DNA from: Pseudonocardia sp. MH-G8
Lineage (GTDB): Bacteria; Actinomycetota; Actinomycetes; Mycobacteriales; Pseudonocardiaceae
Reading direction: 5' to 3'
Length of the DNA: 64,000 bases
NCBI RefSeq assembly: GCF_002262885.1
Contig: NZ_NKYF01000036.1
Span: forward strand, 1 to 64,000
Each line of letters starts with the position of its first letter. Position 1 is the first letter of the stretch. The position numbers were made by a program, and so were the translations under genes. This document shows positions 52,718-62,598 of the stretch, one piece after another. The notes below the pieces were generated by a model. It was not told where the DNA came from. It saw only the letters and a program-made list of their open reading frames with translations, and did not search any database.

Positions 52718-52718
<1 letters not shown>
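51903..52718 (+). CDS. ABC importer ATPase (DppD-like)
   Basis: A 271-residue ATPase. Walker A is GESGSGKTMT, the signature FSGGQRQRIAIAIAL, Walker B KVLIADEPTTALD and the H-loop LLVTHDLGVMS. It is shorter than typical DppD proteins (about 320), because the C-terminal oligopeptide-transporter extension with its possible iron-sulfur Cys is missing. The ATG overlaps the permease stop by 4 bp. Confidence 0.93.
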
Positions 52719-53533
<815 letters not shown>

Positions 53534-53573
53534 CGGGATCGGAGATGCGCCCGACGGAGGAGGCCGGGGGACG

Positions 53574-55511
53574 TCACCGCGTCAGGCCGACGAGGTCGTA
53601 GCGCAGGACGAACACCAGCACGACAGCGAGTGCCGTGGCGAGGATCGCGAAGTGGGCGCGTCCGCTCCGGCTCCACCAGCGGCGCCGCCATGCGAGTGCC
53701 GCGCACACGACGGTCCCTGCGGTCGCTGCGATCACGAGGGATGTCGCCGTGTGCAGCGCGAGAACGGCGCCTGCGTCGGCGCCGAGGACGAAGGCGTACT
53801 GACCGGCGGCGGCCACTCCGATCAGCACGACGAACGTGCCGGCCGCGAGCAGGCGGGCCGCCCGCGCGGCACGCGGACCACGGCGCCGCGAGGACCTGCG
53901 CAGCAGCCACGCGGCGGGCCACGCCAGCATCGTCGAGAGCGAGAGCAGCGCCGCCGAGAAGGCGGCGAGGTGCAGGTCCAGCTCGTCGTACCACGGCACC
54001 CGGTCCAGGACGAAGGAGTAGTTGTTGTACGACGTGGCGGCGCGCCACGGTGTCCCGTCGCGCACGACGCTGAAGGTGAGCGCACTACCGTCGTCCGAGC
54101 GGTAGACGCCCTCGCGCTCCGCGGTCCATGCGCGCTCGCTGCGCCCTGCTCCCGCGGAGAAGCCTCGCGTGACGATGCCGCCGGCAACCACGTCCACCGC
54201 CAGATCGGGGACCGCGAGCAGGGTGAACAGCTGGGCGGGGTCGCGGTGGGTGAACTTGACCCACCGGTACGTCCCGGAGACCGGCCCGGGCGGCGTCACC
54301 GGCCCGGCCGAACTCGGCCGTGGGAGACCGGCCACCGCGTCGACGACGGCGTTGCGCAGTTCCTCACGAGCACGGTAGGTGCCGTCGAAGGGTGGTTGTC
54401 CGCCCAGACCGTCGCCGTTGTACGCGACGAAAAGGCCGATCCCACGCTGCGGCCACAGGGTGAGCATGCTGTGGCTGCCGGGACCTTCGCCGCTGTGGCC
54501 GAGCAGGCGGGAATCGCCGCGGAAGGATTCGAACAGCGGGATGGTCACTCCCGGCTGGCCCTGCGCACGCCCGAAATGCTCGCGGTGCATCAGATCCACC
54601 ACCGGCGGCGCCAGGAGCCGGACCCCATCGACGGGATGCCCCAACTGCGCGAGCAGGAACCGGCTCATGTCCGCTGCGGTCGTGACGATCCCGACGCTCG
54701 GCGCCCGGCCGTCGAACCCGCGCTCGGCCTCGACCAGCCGGTCGCCGTCGTGGGTGTAGGAGAGGGCGTGCTCGGGGCTCAGCGGATCCGTCGGCCGCAC
54801 GGCGAACCGGGTCTCGGCCATGCCCAGGGGCGTCAGGATCTGTTCTGACACGTACTGCTCGTACGGCCGGCCGCTCACGATCTCGACGAGGTGTCCGGCG
54901 AGGTCGTAGTTGTAGTCGGCGTAGGAGTGCACCTCGCCGGGCGGGCGGACCCGTGGGGGCTGGTGCCGGGCCACGTGCTCGGCCAACGTCGGCGATCGGG
55001 GTGTGGCCGGGTCGACGAGTGGATCTTCGAACCCGCTCGTGTGCGTCAGGAGGTCCTGGAGACGAACGGGACGGCCGGGGTAGGTGTCGACGATGTCGAA
55101 TGCAGTCAGGTAGGTGTTGACGTCGGCGTCGAGGGCCATTCGCCCCTGCTCCACGAGTTGCATCACGGCAGTGGCGGTGAACACCTTGGTGACGGAATTG
55201 ATGTGGAAGGTGGTCCGCTCCGCCGAGACGGGACGGGCATCTCCGACGTCGGCCAGACCGTAGCCCTTCTCGAGGATGCGGCGCCCGCCCCCGACGATGC
55301 TGACCGTCGCACCCGGTATCCCGAGATCACGCAGCTGGGAATGCAACATCCCGTCGACGGTGGCCGTGAGATCCGTCGGGTCCTGCGTCGTCGTATTGAC
55401 GCCCGTGCTCGCCCGCGATTGCGCGAGAGATTCGACCGGGTGCGCGACCGGGGCCAGGGCGGAGGCGAGTACGAGGAGGGTCGGTGCGATTCGACTCAGC
55501 AGGATGTGCAC
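53574..55511 (-). CDS. Membrane-anchored beta-lactamase-fold serine hydrolase
   Basis: A 645-residue exported protein. After an N-terminal signal (ILLSRIAPTLLVLASALAPV) comes a class C beta-lactamase/penicillin-binding fold: the SxxK motif is in FHINSVTKVFTATAVMQL, the second motif reads YADYNYDLAG with Asp where Asn is usual, and the third is LLGHSGEGPGSH. A spacer beta domain follows, and the C-terminus has about four membrane segments. Relatives are esterases, D-amino-peptidases or of unknown role. I use the GTG at 55511 because the frame upstream does not look like protein. It stands alone, convergent with the ABC operon. Confidence 0.85.
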   Translation of the reverse strand: MHILLSRIAPTLLVLASALAPVAHPVESLAQSRASTGVNTTTQDPTDLTATVDGMLHSQLRDLGIPGATVSIVGGGRRILEKGYGLADVGDARPVSAERTTFHINSVTKVFTATAVMQLVEQGRMALDADVNTYLTAFDIVDTYPGRPVRLQDLLTHTSGFEDPLVDPATPRSPTLAEHVARHQPPRVRPPGEVHSYADYNYDLAGHLVEIVSGRPYEQYVSEQILTPLGMAETRFAVRPTDPLSPEHALSYTHDGDRLVEAERGFDGRAPSVGIVTTAADMSRFLLAQLGHPVDGVRLLAPPVVDLMHREHFGRAQGQPGVTIPLFESFRGDSRLLGHSGEGPGSHSMLTLWPQRGIGLFVAYNGDGLGGQPPFDGTYRAREELRNAVVDAVAGLPRPSSAGPVTPPGPVSGTYRWVKFTHRDPAQLFTLLAVPDLAVDVVAGGIVTRGFSAGAGRSERAWTAEREGVYRSDDGSALTFSVVRDGTPWRAATSYNNYSFVLDRVPWYDELDLHLAAFSAALLSLSTMLAWPAAWLLRRSSRRRGPRAARAARLLAAGTFVVLIGVAAAGQYAFVLGADAGAVLALHTATSLVIAATAGTVVCAALAWRRRWWSRSGRAHFAILATALAVVLVFVLRYDLVGLTR

Positions 55512-55686
55512 GTCACACCGTTCATGATCGAGACCGTAGATAAGGGCGATCACGAGCGCGATGGGGCTACCGGGACATCTGTACGGTGGCTCTCCCCCGA
55601 GCAGCCGGGGCACGTCCTCACAGATCGTCGTAGCGGACCGGGTCGATCTCGCGACATACTGTGCGCCGACACGGCGCTGACATCAC

Positions 55687-56949
55687 ATGTGCCGCAGCGG
55701 AGCCGACGTCCCGGGGGGAACGAGCAGGTTGTCCGCATCTGCGCCCGCGCCTGGCGAGCCGCTGCTCGCCGTCCGGCCCCGGCCGGCGCCGTTCTACCGC
55801 AGTCGTCGGTTCCTGTGGCGGTTCGTGCCGGTTGCGGCGCTCGCTCTCGCCGGCGTCGTCGCACTGCTGTTGTCGGGCACGGTCGCATTGCCGTTCCAGC
55901 CGATGGTCACGCTGGTGGGTGTCGGCGGCTCGAAGCTCGAGTACCTCGACGATCCTCAGGTGCGTGCCCAGCTGCTGCGTCGCCACGTCACCGTGCAGAC
56001 CACGCGGCTGGGCTCCCGTGAAGCGGCGCGTGCCGACTTCGAGGGGGTCGACTTCGTCTTCCCGTCGGGTCAGCCGACGGCCGAACTCGTCCAGCAGCGC
56101 CGGCAGCAGGCGCAGGAGTACGCCTCCGCGCACCGCGTCTTCGTCAGCCCGATCGTGCTCGCGACCTACCGGGAGTACGCCGAGACACTGCGCGCGGCGG
56201 GCCTCGCGCGGCCCCAGCCCGGCCAGGATCCCGGGCGCCCCATCTACTACGACCTGTCGCTCGGTCCGTTCCTGGACCAGGGGCGGGCCGGCCGGACGTG
56301 GGACGATCTCGGCATCGGCCGGCAGGGCGTCAGCAACGGGAACACCGTGCTGGCGCAGACCTCGAACGTGTGCGCGGCCAACAGTGCGGCCACCTACCTC
56401 GGGCTGGTCGCCTTCATGACACGAGGCGGAGTGCCGGATTCGGAGGAGGACGGGGTCGAGCTGGCGAGGCAGATCCGGCCGCTGCTGCGTGAGCAGGGCC
56501 TGCCGACGCGCGCGCCGGACGTCCTGTACTTCATCCCCGAAGGGCGTGGGCTCGTCCCGGTCATCGTGATCTACGAGCACCAGTACCTCGCCTACCAGCT
56601 CGGCCGGGTCGACGCCGGTGCCGGGCTGGACGAGGACCGGGTGCTGCTCTACCCGGACGCGACGTTCCAGAACGAACCGACGCTCGTCGCGCTCACCGCG
56701 GAAGCGCAATGGCTGGGCGACTACCTGACCACGGATCCCGAGCTCCGCAGGCGGGCTCTGGAGCTCGGATATCGCGTGCTCGACCCGAGCCTCGACGACT
56801 CCAGCGCGGAGCTTCCCGGGTTCCTGGCCGAGCGGGGCGTGCCGGCGCCATCGATGTCGGACCAGTACACGCGGGCGCTGTTGCCGGACGTGCCGACGCT
56901 GGAGGCGATGATCACCGCCGTCGGCGACTGCCCCCCGATCCCCGGCTGA
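55687..56949 (+). CDS. Membrane-anchored extracytoplasmic binding-protein-like protein, function unknown
   Basis: A 420-residue protein. Residues about 44-63 (FVPVAALALAGVVALLLSG) form a single N-terminal anchor, leaving about 355 residues outside. The outer part begins TLVGVGGSKLEYLDDPQV and contains FEGVDFVFPSGQPTAELVQQ and NVCAANSAATYLGLVAFM, which suggest a periplasmic-binding-protein-like fold but no family I can name. The start codon at 55687 is ATG; no clear ribosome-binding site. It heads the three-gene operon with the SBP-VWA lipoprotein 7 bp downstream and a small membrane protein. Confidence 0.7.
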   Translation: MCRSGADVPGGTSRLSASAPAPGEPLLAVRPRPAPFYRSRRFLWRFVPVAALALAGVVALLLSGTVALPFQPMVTLVGVGGSKLEYLDDPQVRAQLLRRHVTVQTTRLGSREAARADFEGVDFVFPSGQPTAELVQQRRQQAQEYASAHRVFVSPIVLATYREYAETLRAAGLARPQPGQDPGRPIYYDLSLGPFLDQGRAGRTWDDLGIGRQGVSNGNTVLAQTSNVCAANSAATYLGLVAFMTRGGVPDSEEDGVELARQIRPLLREQGLPTRAPDVLYFIPEGRGLVPVIVIYEHQYLAYQLGRVDAGAGLDEDRVLLYPDATFQNEPTLVALTAEAQWLGDYLTTDPELRRRALELGYRVLDPSLDDSSAELPGFLAERGVPAPSMSDQYTRALLPDVPTLEAMITAVGDCPPIPG

Positions 56950-56956
56950 CGCGGCC

Positions 56957-58519
56957 GTGTTCCCGCTGCTCGCCGTGCGACCGCTCGCCCGGCTCTGCGC
57001 CGTGCTGGCGGTGCTGGCAGCGCTGGCAGCCTGTGGCCTGACCCCGCCGGCCCCGGCCACGTTGCGGGTGCTCGCCACGCCGGAGCTGGCCGGCATCGAG
57101 CCGCTGCTCGCAGACCTGCGCGCGGACACCGGCATCGACCTGCAGCTGGACATGGGCCACGGTCTCGACGCCGTCGGCGCGCTCCGCCCCGGGGTGTACG
57201 AGCACGACGCCGCCTGGCTGTCGTCGGATCGCTACTTCCACCTCGAGCTCGCGGAGTCCGGGTACGCCGGGCCTCGGCCGCCCAGCACGTCCATCATGTT
57301 GTCGCCGGTGGCGGTGGGCATGAAGCCCGCCGTCGCCGCACGGCTGCGGACCGACGGACCGATCTCGTGGGCAGACCTCGCCGCGAGTGCCGCAGCCGGC
57401 GAGCTGCGGTTCGGGATGGCCGAGCCGCGCCGGTCCGGGAGTGGGCTCGCCGCGTTGGTCGGCGTCGCCACGGCAGCGGCAGGCAGCGGCCGCGCCCTGC
57501 AACCCGAGGACGTCACCTGCGACCGGCTCCGCGGCCTGCTCACCGGGCACGTACTGCGCGCCGACGGATCGGCCGCACTCGTCGACGGCTTCGTGGCGCG
57601 CGAGCCGGAGCTGGACGCACTGGTGGCGTCGGAGTCCACCCTGCTGTCACTCAACGCCACCGGTCGGCTGGCGGAGCCGTTGGAGATCGTCTACCCGACC
57701 GACGGGATCATCCAGTCCGACTTCCCGCTCCTCCTCCTGGACCCGGCGCACCGCGATGCCTACGACCGGGTGGTCGAGTGGCTGCTCACCGAACCCGTCC
57801 AGCGGCGGATCATGGAGCTGACCGCGCGCAGGCCGATCGACCCGGACGTCGCGCGCCTGCCGCAGCTGCCGGCGACCACCGGCAACGCGCTGTACTTCCC
57901 GGACCGGCTGGACGTGGTGGACGCACTGCTCGCCGACTACGAGGCGATGCAGACCCGGCCGCCGGGCCACACGATCTTCCTGCTCGACTTCTCCGGGTCG
58001 ATGCGCGGCGACCGGATCGCTGCACTGCGCACAGCGTTCGCTGAGCTCACCGGCACGGGCGACGCGTCGTTCGTGCGGTTCTACGCGGGCGAGCGCGTCA
58101 CCGTCGCCCGGTTCGGGAGCGAGGTGCTGGCAGAACGCGAGTTCGCGGCCGGCGATCCGGCCGAACTGGCCGCGCTGCGGAACTTCGTCGGTGCCGAGGA
58201 GTTCGACGAGAGCACCGCGGTCTGGAGCGCGGCCGAACACGGGTACGGCATCGCGACCAGGACGCTCGCGGCCGACCCCGCGACACCGGTGTCGATCGTC
58301 CTGATGACCGACGGCCTCAGCAACGCGGGCCTCACCGCCGACGAGCTCATCGACCGGCAGAACGCACCCGGCCGGCCGGCCGTGCCGCTGTTCACCATCC
58401 GGGTCGGCGAGGCCGACGCCGCCGAGCTGGCGAGGGTCGCGACGGCCACCGGCGGGCGGGCGGTCGACGCCGGAACCGACCTCTCCCACGCATTCGAGGA
58501 GCTCCGTGGCTGTCGCTGA
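56957..58519 (+). CDS. Substrate-binding plus VWA-domain lipoprotein
   Basis: A 520-residue lipoprotein. The lipobox LAALAAC puts the lipidated Cys at residue 26. Residues about 35-315 are an extracellular binding-protein fold (LRVLATPELAGIEPLLADLR, PTDGIIQSDFPLLLLDPAHR). Residues about 335-515 are a von Willebrand A domain whose metal site is DFSGS near 344, with the further Thr in DESTAVW and Asp in LMTDGLSN. Such SBP-VWA proteins are frequent in actinobacteria but have no known role; the VWA domain implies metal-dependent protein binding. The start is GTG 56957. The stop overlaps the next gene by 14 bp. Confidence 0.85.
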   Translation: MFPLLAVRPLARLCAVLAVLAALAACGLTPPAPATLRVLATPELAGIEPLLADLRADTGIDLQLDMGHGLDAVGALRPGVYEHDAAWLSSDRYFHLELAESGYAGPRPPSTSIMLSPVAVGMKPAVAARLRTDGPISWADLAASAAAGELRFGMAEPRRSGSGLAALVGVATAAAGSGRALQPEDVTCDRLRGLLTGHVLRADGSAALVDGFVAREPELDALVASESTLLSLNATGRLAEPLEIVYPTDGIIQSDFPLLLLDPAHRDAYDRVVEWLLTEPVQRRIMELTARRPIDPDVARLPQLPATTGNALYFPDRLDVVDALLADYEAMQTRPPGHTIFLLDFSGSMRGDRIAALRTAFAELTGTGDASFVRFYAGERVTVARFGSEVLAEREFAAGDPAELAALRNFVGAEEFDESTAVWSAAEHGYGIATRTLAADPATPVSIVLMTDGLSNAGLTADELIDRQNAPGRPAVPLFTIRVGEADAAELARVATATGGRAVDAGTDLSHAFEELRGCR

Positions 58520-59258
58520 CCGGGCCTGGCTCGCCGTGTGGTGGCCGTGGCTGCTCGTCTGGGGTGCCACGATCGCGCTGATCGCGGCCGCGGTCGCCAT
58601 CGTGCTCACCCACCGCCGGGACCACAGGTCCGGGCCCCGCCACAGCATCACCATCTACCTCGACGAGAGCTCCGTCATGGACCTCTACCGCCAGTACGGC
58701 GGCAAGTACAAGGCCGCGCTGCGCCACGAGGTGCAGGAGCGGATCAGCAGCGGTGCCGAGCTGGAGGCGTCCGCGGAGCTGGCGCCGCTGCGAGCGCGGG
58801 CCAGCCGCGGCGTGAACAGCGAGGTGTTCCGCACCTACATCGAGAAGGCGGAGCCGATCACGGTTGTCTCGATCATCGTCGACGTCCTCGAGCGGGCGGC
58901 CGACATCGTCGACGTGGACCTGACCCGGCAGGAGGTCGGGGCGAGCGACGCGCTCGACCGGGCGTTCGCAGGCCGCCCGCCCGCCGGAGGCGTCCACCTG
59001 CGCGACGTGGACGCGTTCGTGTCCGTGCTCGGTCGGTTCCGGGCAGTCCAACGGACCGAGGAGTCCACCACGTTCGAGGCCCCTTTCGGCGACCCCGCCG
59101 ACCCCGCTTCGGAGGCGAAGGTACGGATCGTCTGTTCCGACGACGGCCTGCGCTCCACGGTTCTTCCAGCCGGAAGAGCGCGATGCCTCGGCCTGGCCGG
59201 TGACTGGGACGCCGCGACGCGGACGCTGACCGTGCATCCCATCGCGGTGTTCCGCTGA
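58506..59258 (+). CDS. Small membrane-anchored protein of the SBP-VWA operon, function unknown
   Basis: A 250-residue protein with one N-terminal membrane segment (residues about 10-35, WPWLLVWGATIALIAAAVAI). After a basic DHR-rich turn, the rest has no recognised domain; it begins HSITIYLDESSVMDLYRQYG and includes EVQERISSGAELEASAELA, which may be helical. The strand DESS and the later IVCSDDGLRSTVL are noteworthy but not diagnostic. The GTG start overlaps the VWA gene, so the two are translationally coupled and their products probably act together at the membrane. Confidence 0.7.
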   Translation: MAVADRAWLAVWWPWLLVWGATIALIAAAVAIVLTHRRDHRSGPRHSITIYLDESSVMDLYRQYGGKYKAALRHEVQERISSGAELEASAELAPLRARASRGVNSEVFRTYIEKAEPITVVSIIVDVLERAADIVDVDLTRQEVGASDALDRAFAGRPPAGGVHLRDVDAFVSVLGRFRAVQRTEESTTFEAPFGDPADPASEAKVRIVCSDDGLRSTVLPAGRARCLGLAGDWDAATRTLTVHPIAVFR

Positions 59259-59350
59259 CGGACGCGATGCCCGAAGCGGACTGCGTCGGATGCACCGGTG
59301 TCGCAACGGGTACGCCGAACCCAGGAGACCGAACCGAGGAGGACGCCGAG

Positions 59351-59887
59351 GTGACGGTGACCAGGGGCCAGGCCGACGACGCCACCCCGTACGCCGGTGC
59401 GGGGCGGGACGACCAGGGCCACGGGCGGCGGGAGCGGATCGTCGTCGGGGTCGACGGCACGGCCGCGGGCGTCGCGGCGCTGCGCTGGGCGGTCGAGCAC
59501 GCGCGGGGGAGCGGATCGCGCGTACGTGCTGTCGCGGTCAGCGAGCCGATGCCGATGGTGGGCAGCGGAGCGGAGATCGCAGGCGGGCTGACCGCGCAGA
59601 GCATGCTCGACGACGAGGAGTTCACCGCGGCCGCTCAGGCGTGGCTCAACGAGGCGATCACAGCATTGCCGGTCGACGCGCAGCAGTCCGTGGAGCGAGA
59701 GGTCGTGCGCGGTGCGGCAGCCACCGTCCTGCTGGAGGAGGCACGCGAGGCCGATCTCCTGGTCCTGGGCAACCACGGACATGGCGCCATCACCGGTGCG
59801 CTCACCGGTTCGGTCGCGCAACGCTGCGCCCATCACGTGAAGTGCCCGCTGGTCCTGGTGCCCGCCCCGCCCGACCAGACCGGGTGA
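59351..59887 (+). CDS. Universal stress protein (UspA-like)
   Basis: A 178-residue single-domain USP. RIVVGVDGTAAGVAALRWAV opens the fold, LLVLGNHGHGAITGALTGSV carries the G-2x-G-9x-G(S/T) ATP-binding signature, and HHVKCPLVLVPAP closes it. USP proteins help cells survive hypoxia, starvation and oxidative stress by ATP- or cAMP-dependent signalling. I use the GTG at 59351 because GAGGAGG lies 8 nt upstream; the frame can start at 59267, which would add an unconserved, Cys-containing N-terminus. It lies 92 bp after the VWA operon and could be read through from it. Confidence 0.88.
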   Translation: MTVTRGQADDATPYAGAGRDDQGHGRRERIVVGVDGTAAGVAALRWAVEHARGSGSRVRAVAVSEPMPMVGSGAEIAGGLTAQSMLDDEEFTAAAQAWLNEAITALPVDAQQSVEREVVRGAAATVLLEEAREADLLVLGNHGHGAITGALTGSVAQRCAHHVKCPLVLVPAPPDQTG

Positions 59888-59888
59888 C

Positions 59889-59917
59889 CACGCCGGTGCG
59901 CCTGGTGCACCGGCGTG
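59889..59917. terminator. Hairpin terminator between convergent genes
   Basis: CACGCCGGTG and CACCGGCGTG form a perfect 10-bp stem around a 9-nt loop. It starts 2 bp after the universal stress protein stop and lies 14 bp before the stop of the convergent Cys-rich gene. Confidence 0.7.
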
Positions 59918-59930
59918 TCGCTCCCGCGCG

Positions 59931-60185
59931 TCAGGAGGCGCCGGCGGTCTCCACGCGGTCGCGCAGCCCGCTGCCGGCACCGGTGGCCTGCGCGCAGTGC
60001 GCGCAGCAGAAGAACCGGCCACCGGCCTGCACGCCGTGCCCGATCACCCTGCATCCGCAGTGCTCGCACACCGGCGCCATCCGGTGGATGGCGCATTCGA
60101 AGCTGTCGAACACGTGCACGTTGCCCTGCGCGTGCACCTCGAAGGCCATGTCGTAGTCGTTGCCGCAGACTTCGCAGGCGGCCAT
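59931..60185 (-). CDS. Small Cys-rich zinc-ribbon-like protein
   Basis: An 84-residue protein with nine Cys in four clusters: CEVC at the start, one Cys in FECAIH, CEHCGC in the centre and CCAHC near 60. His residues in HVFDSFECAIH and HRM could complete zinc sites. The arrangement suggests two zinc knuckles, but I cannot assign a named family. The ATG follows GAGGAG by 6 nt, so it is very likely translated. It is convergent with the universal stress protein, and its N-terminal 40 residues look like a conserved domain seen in short actinobacterial proteins. Confidence 0.7.
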   Translation of the reverse strand: MAACEVCGNDYDMAFEVHAQGNVHVFDSFECAIHRMAPVCEHCGCRVIGHGVQAGGRFFCCAHCAQATGAGSGLRDRVETAGAS

Positions 60186-60302
60186 GACGTGCTCCTCACC
60201 TCGATGGGGTGGACCCGGTCCTCGGTCGGTGGTGCCGGACCGGCTCGTTCACCGTGTTGCACACCCGCCGGGTACCCCGCATCCACGGTGCGCGTCACAC
60301 GG

Positions 60303-61076
60303 TCAGCCGGACGGGCTCGTCGTCGCGCCGAGCGCGGTGAGCGACGCGGCCGGAGCGTCGCTCGCGCTCTCCCGGGAGCACCAGGCGACGGCCGGCCGGT
60401 CCAGCGCGCGCAGCGCGGCGCACATCAGCATCTCGTTCGCGGTGAGCACCGGCTTGCCCACGAGCTCCTCGAGCGAGGCGAGGACGTCGTAGGTGGGGAT
60501 GTTCGTGCATCCGATGAACAGCGCTTGCGCCCCGTCCCCGCCCATCCGTGGGGTGTCCCCGCGCCCGATCTGCTCGAGCACCTCGACGCCGTCCACCCAC
60601 ACCGTCTGCACCCCGTGCTCGGCGAGGTAGCCGACCAGCCGCCGGTTCATCGCGCGCGGGTAGGGGGTGACGACGCCGAGCCGGGTGACGCCGAGCAGGC
60701 GCAGCCCGTCGACCAGCGCTCGGGACATGGTGCAGGCGGCCGGAGCGCCGGCGTCCCGGATCGTGCGGGACAGCACGCGGTCGCCGGCCGCGCCGTCGAC
60801 GAAGCTGCCGGCGGCGCAGGCGTAGGCGACGACTGCCGGCTCGGGCGTCAGCAGGTCCTGGGTGGCCTGCCGGACCGCCGCCAGGTCGTGCAGGAGCTCG
60901 GCGACCTGGACCGTCATCCGGGAGGCGCAGGTCGGCAGCCGTGTCACGTGCAGCGCGACATCGGCCGGCACCCAACGCCAGAGCTCCCGATCGAGGGTGA
61001 AGTCGGCGGGCGCGATCACCCCGATGCCCTGTGGGGGCGCGGGCTCGGCGGGGTGCAGTGCGTCAAGGGTTGCCAA
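60303..61076 (-). CDS. Asp/Glu racemase-superfamily protein, maleate isomerase/arylmalonate decarboxylase-like
   Basis: A 257-residue cytosolic enzyme. The two catalytic Cys of the superfamily are in VVAYACAAGSF and ALFIGCTNIPTYD. RLGVVTPYPRAMNRRLVGYL and KPVLTANEMLMCAALRAL match the maleate isomerase/arylmalonate decarboxylase branch, where one Cys adds to the substrate double bond or carbon. The start is a TTG at 61076 after AGGTGA at 6 nt; an in-frame stop is 3 codons upstream, so no longer version exists. It could convert maleate to fumarate, but other members use hydantoins or malonates. Confidence 0.85.
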   Translation of the reverse strand: MATLDALHPAEPAPPQGIGVIAPADFTLDRELWRWVPADVALHVTRLPTCASRMTVQVAELLHDLAAVRQATQDLLTPEPAVVAYACAAGSFVDGAAGDRVLSRTIRDAGAPAACTMSRALVDGLRLLGVTRLGVVTPYPRAMNRRLVGYLAEHGVQTVWVDGVEVLEQIGRGDTPRMGGDGAQALFIGCTNIPTYDVLASLEELVGKPVLTANEMLMCAALRALDRPAVAWCSRESASDAPAASLTALGATTSPSG

Positions 61077-61163
61077 GGCCGTTCACCTGCCAGGTGCGGG
61101 GGTTCTCGAGAGGCGGTACCCGTCGGCTACCCGACGGCGCTCGGCCCATGCCCCGCGCAGGGG

Positions 61164-61940
61164 TCAGCCGCGCAGGGCGAGGTAGGGCGCGAGGGCCAGC
61201 AGGGTGACGACCAGAGCGTTCTTGAGACTCCGGGTCGGCAGCGCCTGAGCGATCTTCCAGCCGATGAGCACGCCGGCCAGCTCGGGGATGCCGACCAGAG
61301 CGGCGAGGGGCCAGTCGATCGCCCCGTGCGCCAGGTACCCCAGGGTGCCGACACCGGCGATGACGATCGACTGGGCCTGGGCGGCCGCCAGGGACTCCAG
61401 TACCGGGACGCCGAGGGCGACAAGGAGCGGGACCGTCAGCATCGGGCCGCCGATGCCCACGATGCCGGCGGCGACGGCGACGGCGAACCCGATCCCGGCC
61501 ACGAGCGGTGCGGACGGGTGGGCTGTCGCGACGACACGGGCTCGGTGCTCGCGGTACCAGACGAGCGCGGCCACGAACGCCACGAAGCTCCCGAGCACCA
61601 CACCGAAGACCCGCTCGGACACCCGGGCGTTGATCAGCACGCCGACCGGCGTGCCGAACAGGGCGGCCGCGGCGAGGAGCAACGCCGTGCGGCGGATCGC
61701 GGGGTCGCCGAGGTGGCCGGAGCGGGTGTAGGCGGCGGTGGCCAGTACACCCGTGGCGACGTGGGTGACGATCGCGGTACCGGCCACTTCGGACGGGGAC
61801 GCGGCGGTCAGGGTGAAGAGGCCGATCGTGGGCAGCACGCCGCCGGGCCCCACCGCGGTGATGCCGATCCCGCCGACCAGGCCCAACACTGCCAGCAGGA
61901 CCAGGACGGGGATCGTCAGCTCAGCCATCGGCACGCTCAC
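61164..61940 (-). CDS. TauE/SafE-family permease
   Basis: A 258-residue membrane protein with about eight hydrophobic segments. GITAVGPGGVLPTIGLFTLT and VAGIVGIGGPMLTVPLLVAL are the repeated half-motifs of the TauE/SafE (sulfite or organosulfonate exporter) family. The substrate is unknown. The GTG at 61940 is 12 bp after the TetR stop, so both genes are in one operon. The TetR protein probably controls its expression from the operators at 62599-62638. Confidence 0.88.
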   Translation of the reverse strand: MSVPMAELTIPVLVLLAVLGLVGGIGITAVGPGGVLPTIGLFTLTAASPSEVAGTAIVTHVATGVLATAAYTRSGHLGDPAIRRTALLLAAAALFGTPVGVLINARVSERVFGVVLGSFVAFVAALVWYREHRARVVATAHPSAPLVAGIGFAVAVAAGIVGIGGPMLTVPLLVALGVPVLESLAAAQAQSIVIAGVGTLGYLAHGAIDWPLAALVGIPELAGVLIGWKIAQALPTRSLKNALVVTLLALAPYLALRG

Positions 61941-61952
61941 CGCGCGCCGCCG

Positions 61953-62555
61953 TCAGCACGGCCGCCGCTGCACGACGTCGGCGAGAACCGTGGTCACGAG
62001 CTTGTGGACGGTTGTCGTGGTCGGCGGGCCGGGGTCGCGGTCCGCGAACAGGAGGTGCGCGCCACCGACCAGGGAGAGGGTGAGGGACTCGATGTCGGCG
62101 TCGGCGGCGATGCGGCCCCGCCCACGCTCGTCGGCCAGGTAGGCGGAGATCGCCGTGGTGGCCTGCGCGAGGATCGTGATGCCGCCCCCCGGCGCCGCTC
62201 GTCGCAGCCGCGCGCGCAGCTCGTCCCGGAAGGTGATGAGCGGGATGATCGCCACGGGAACCGGCCCGAACAGCGTCACCAGCGCGCTGGTGAGGTTGTC
62301 GGCCACCGTGGCGGTGCCCGCGGACTCGCGCAGCGCGCTCGCCCGCGTCTCGAGCTGCGCGGCACGATCGAGCACCAGTTCGGCGAGGAAGGCGTCGAAG
62401 TCGCTGAAGTGCCGGTGCAGCACGCCTTTGGCGCAGCCCGCCTCGTCGGTGACGGCCCGGCTGGTCAGCGCGTGCGCCCCGTCGCGCAGCAGCACGCGTT
62501 CGGCGGCGTCGAACAGCTGCTGCCGCGCGTCGCGAAGGTGCACCCCGGTCGGCAT
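61953..62555 (-). CDS. TetR-family transcriptional repressor
   Basis: A 200-residue repressor. RQQLFDAAERVLLRDGAHAL and AGCAKGVLHRHFSDFDAFLA form the HTH. The C-terminal ligand domain is typical in length. I use the ATG at 62555 because GAGAGGA lies 8 nt upstream; the longer frame would overlap its own operators and the divergent methyltransferase. It is in an operon with the TauE/SafE permease and divergent from the methyltransferase; two palindromes in the gap are the probable operators. Confidence 0.9.
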   Translation of the reverse strand: MPTGVHLRDARQQLFDAAERVLLRDGAHALTSRAVTDEAGCAKGVLHRHFSDFDAFLAELVLDRAAQLETRASALRESAGTATVADNLTSALVTLFGPVPVAIIPLITFRDELRARLRRAAPGGGITILAQATTAISAYLADERGRGRIAADADIESLTLSLVGGAHLLFADRDPGPPTTTTVHKLVTTVLADVVQRRPC

Positions 62556-62598
62556 CCGCAGATCCTCTCGCACGTCCGGCAGGCGACGTCCGTTGCCG

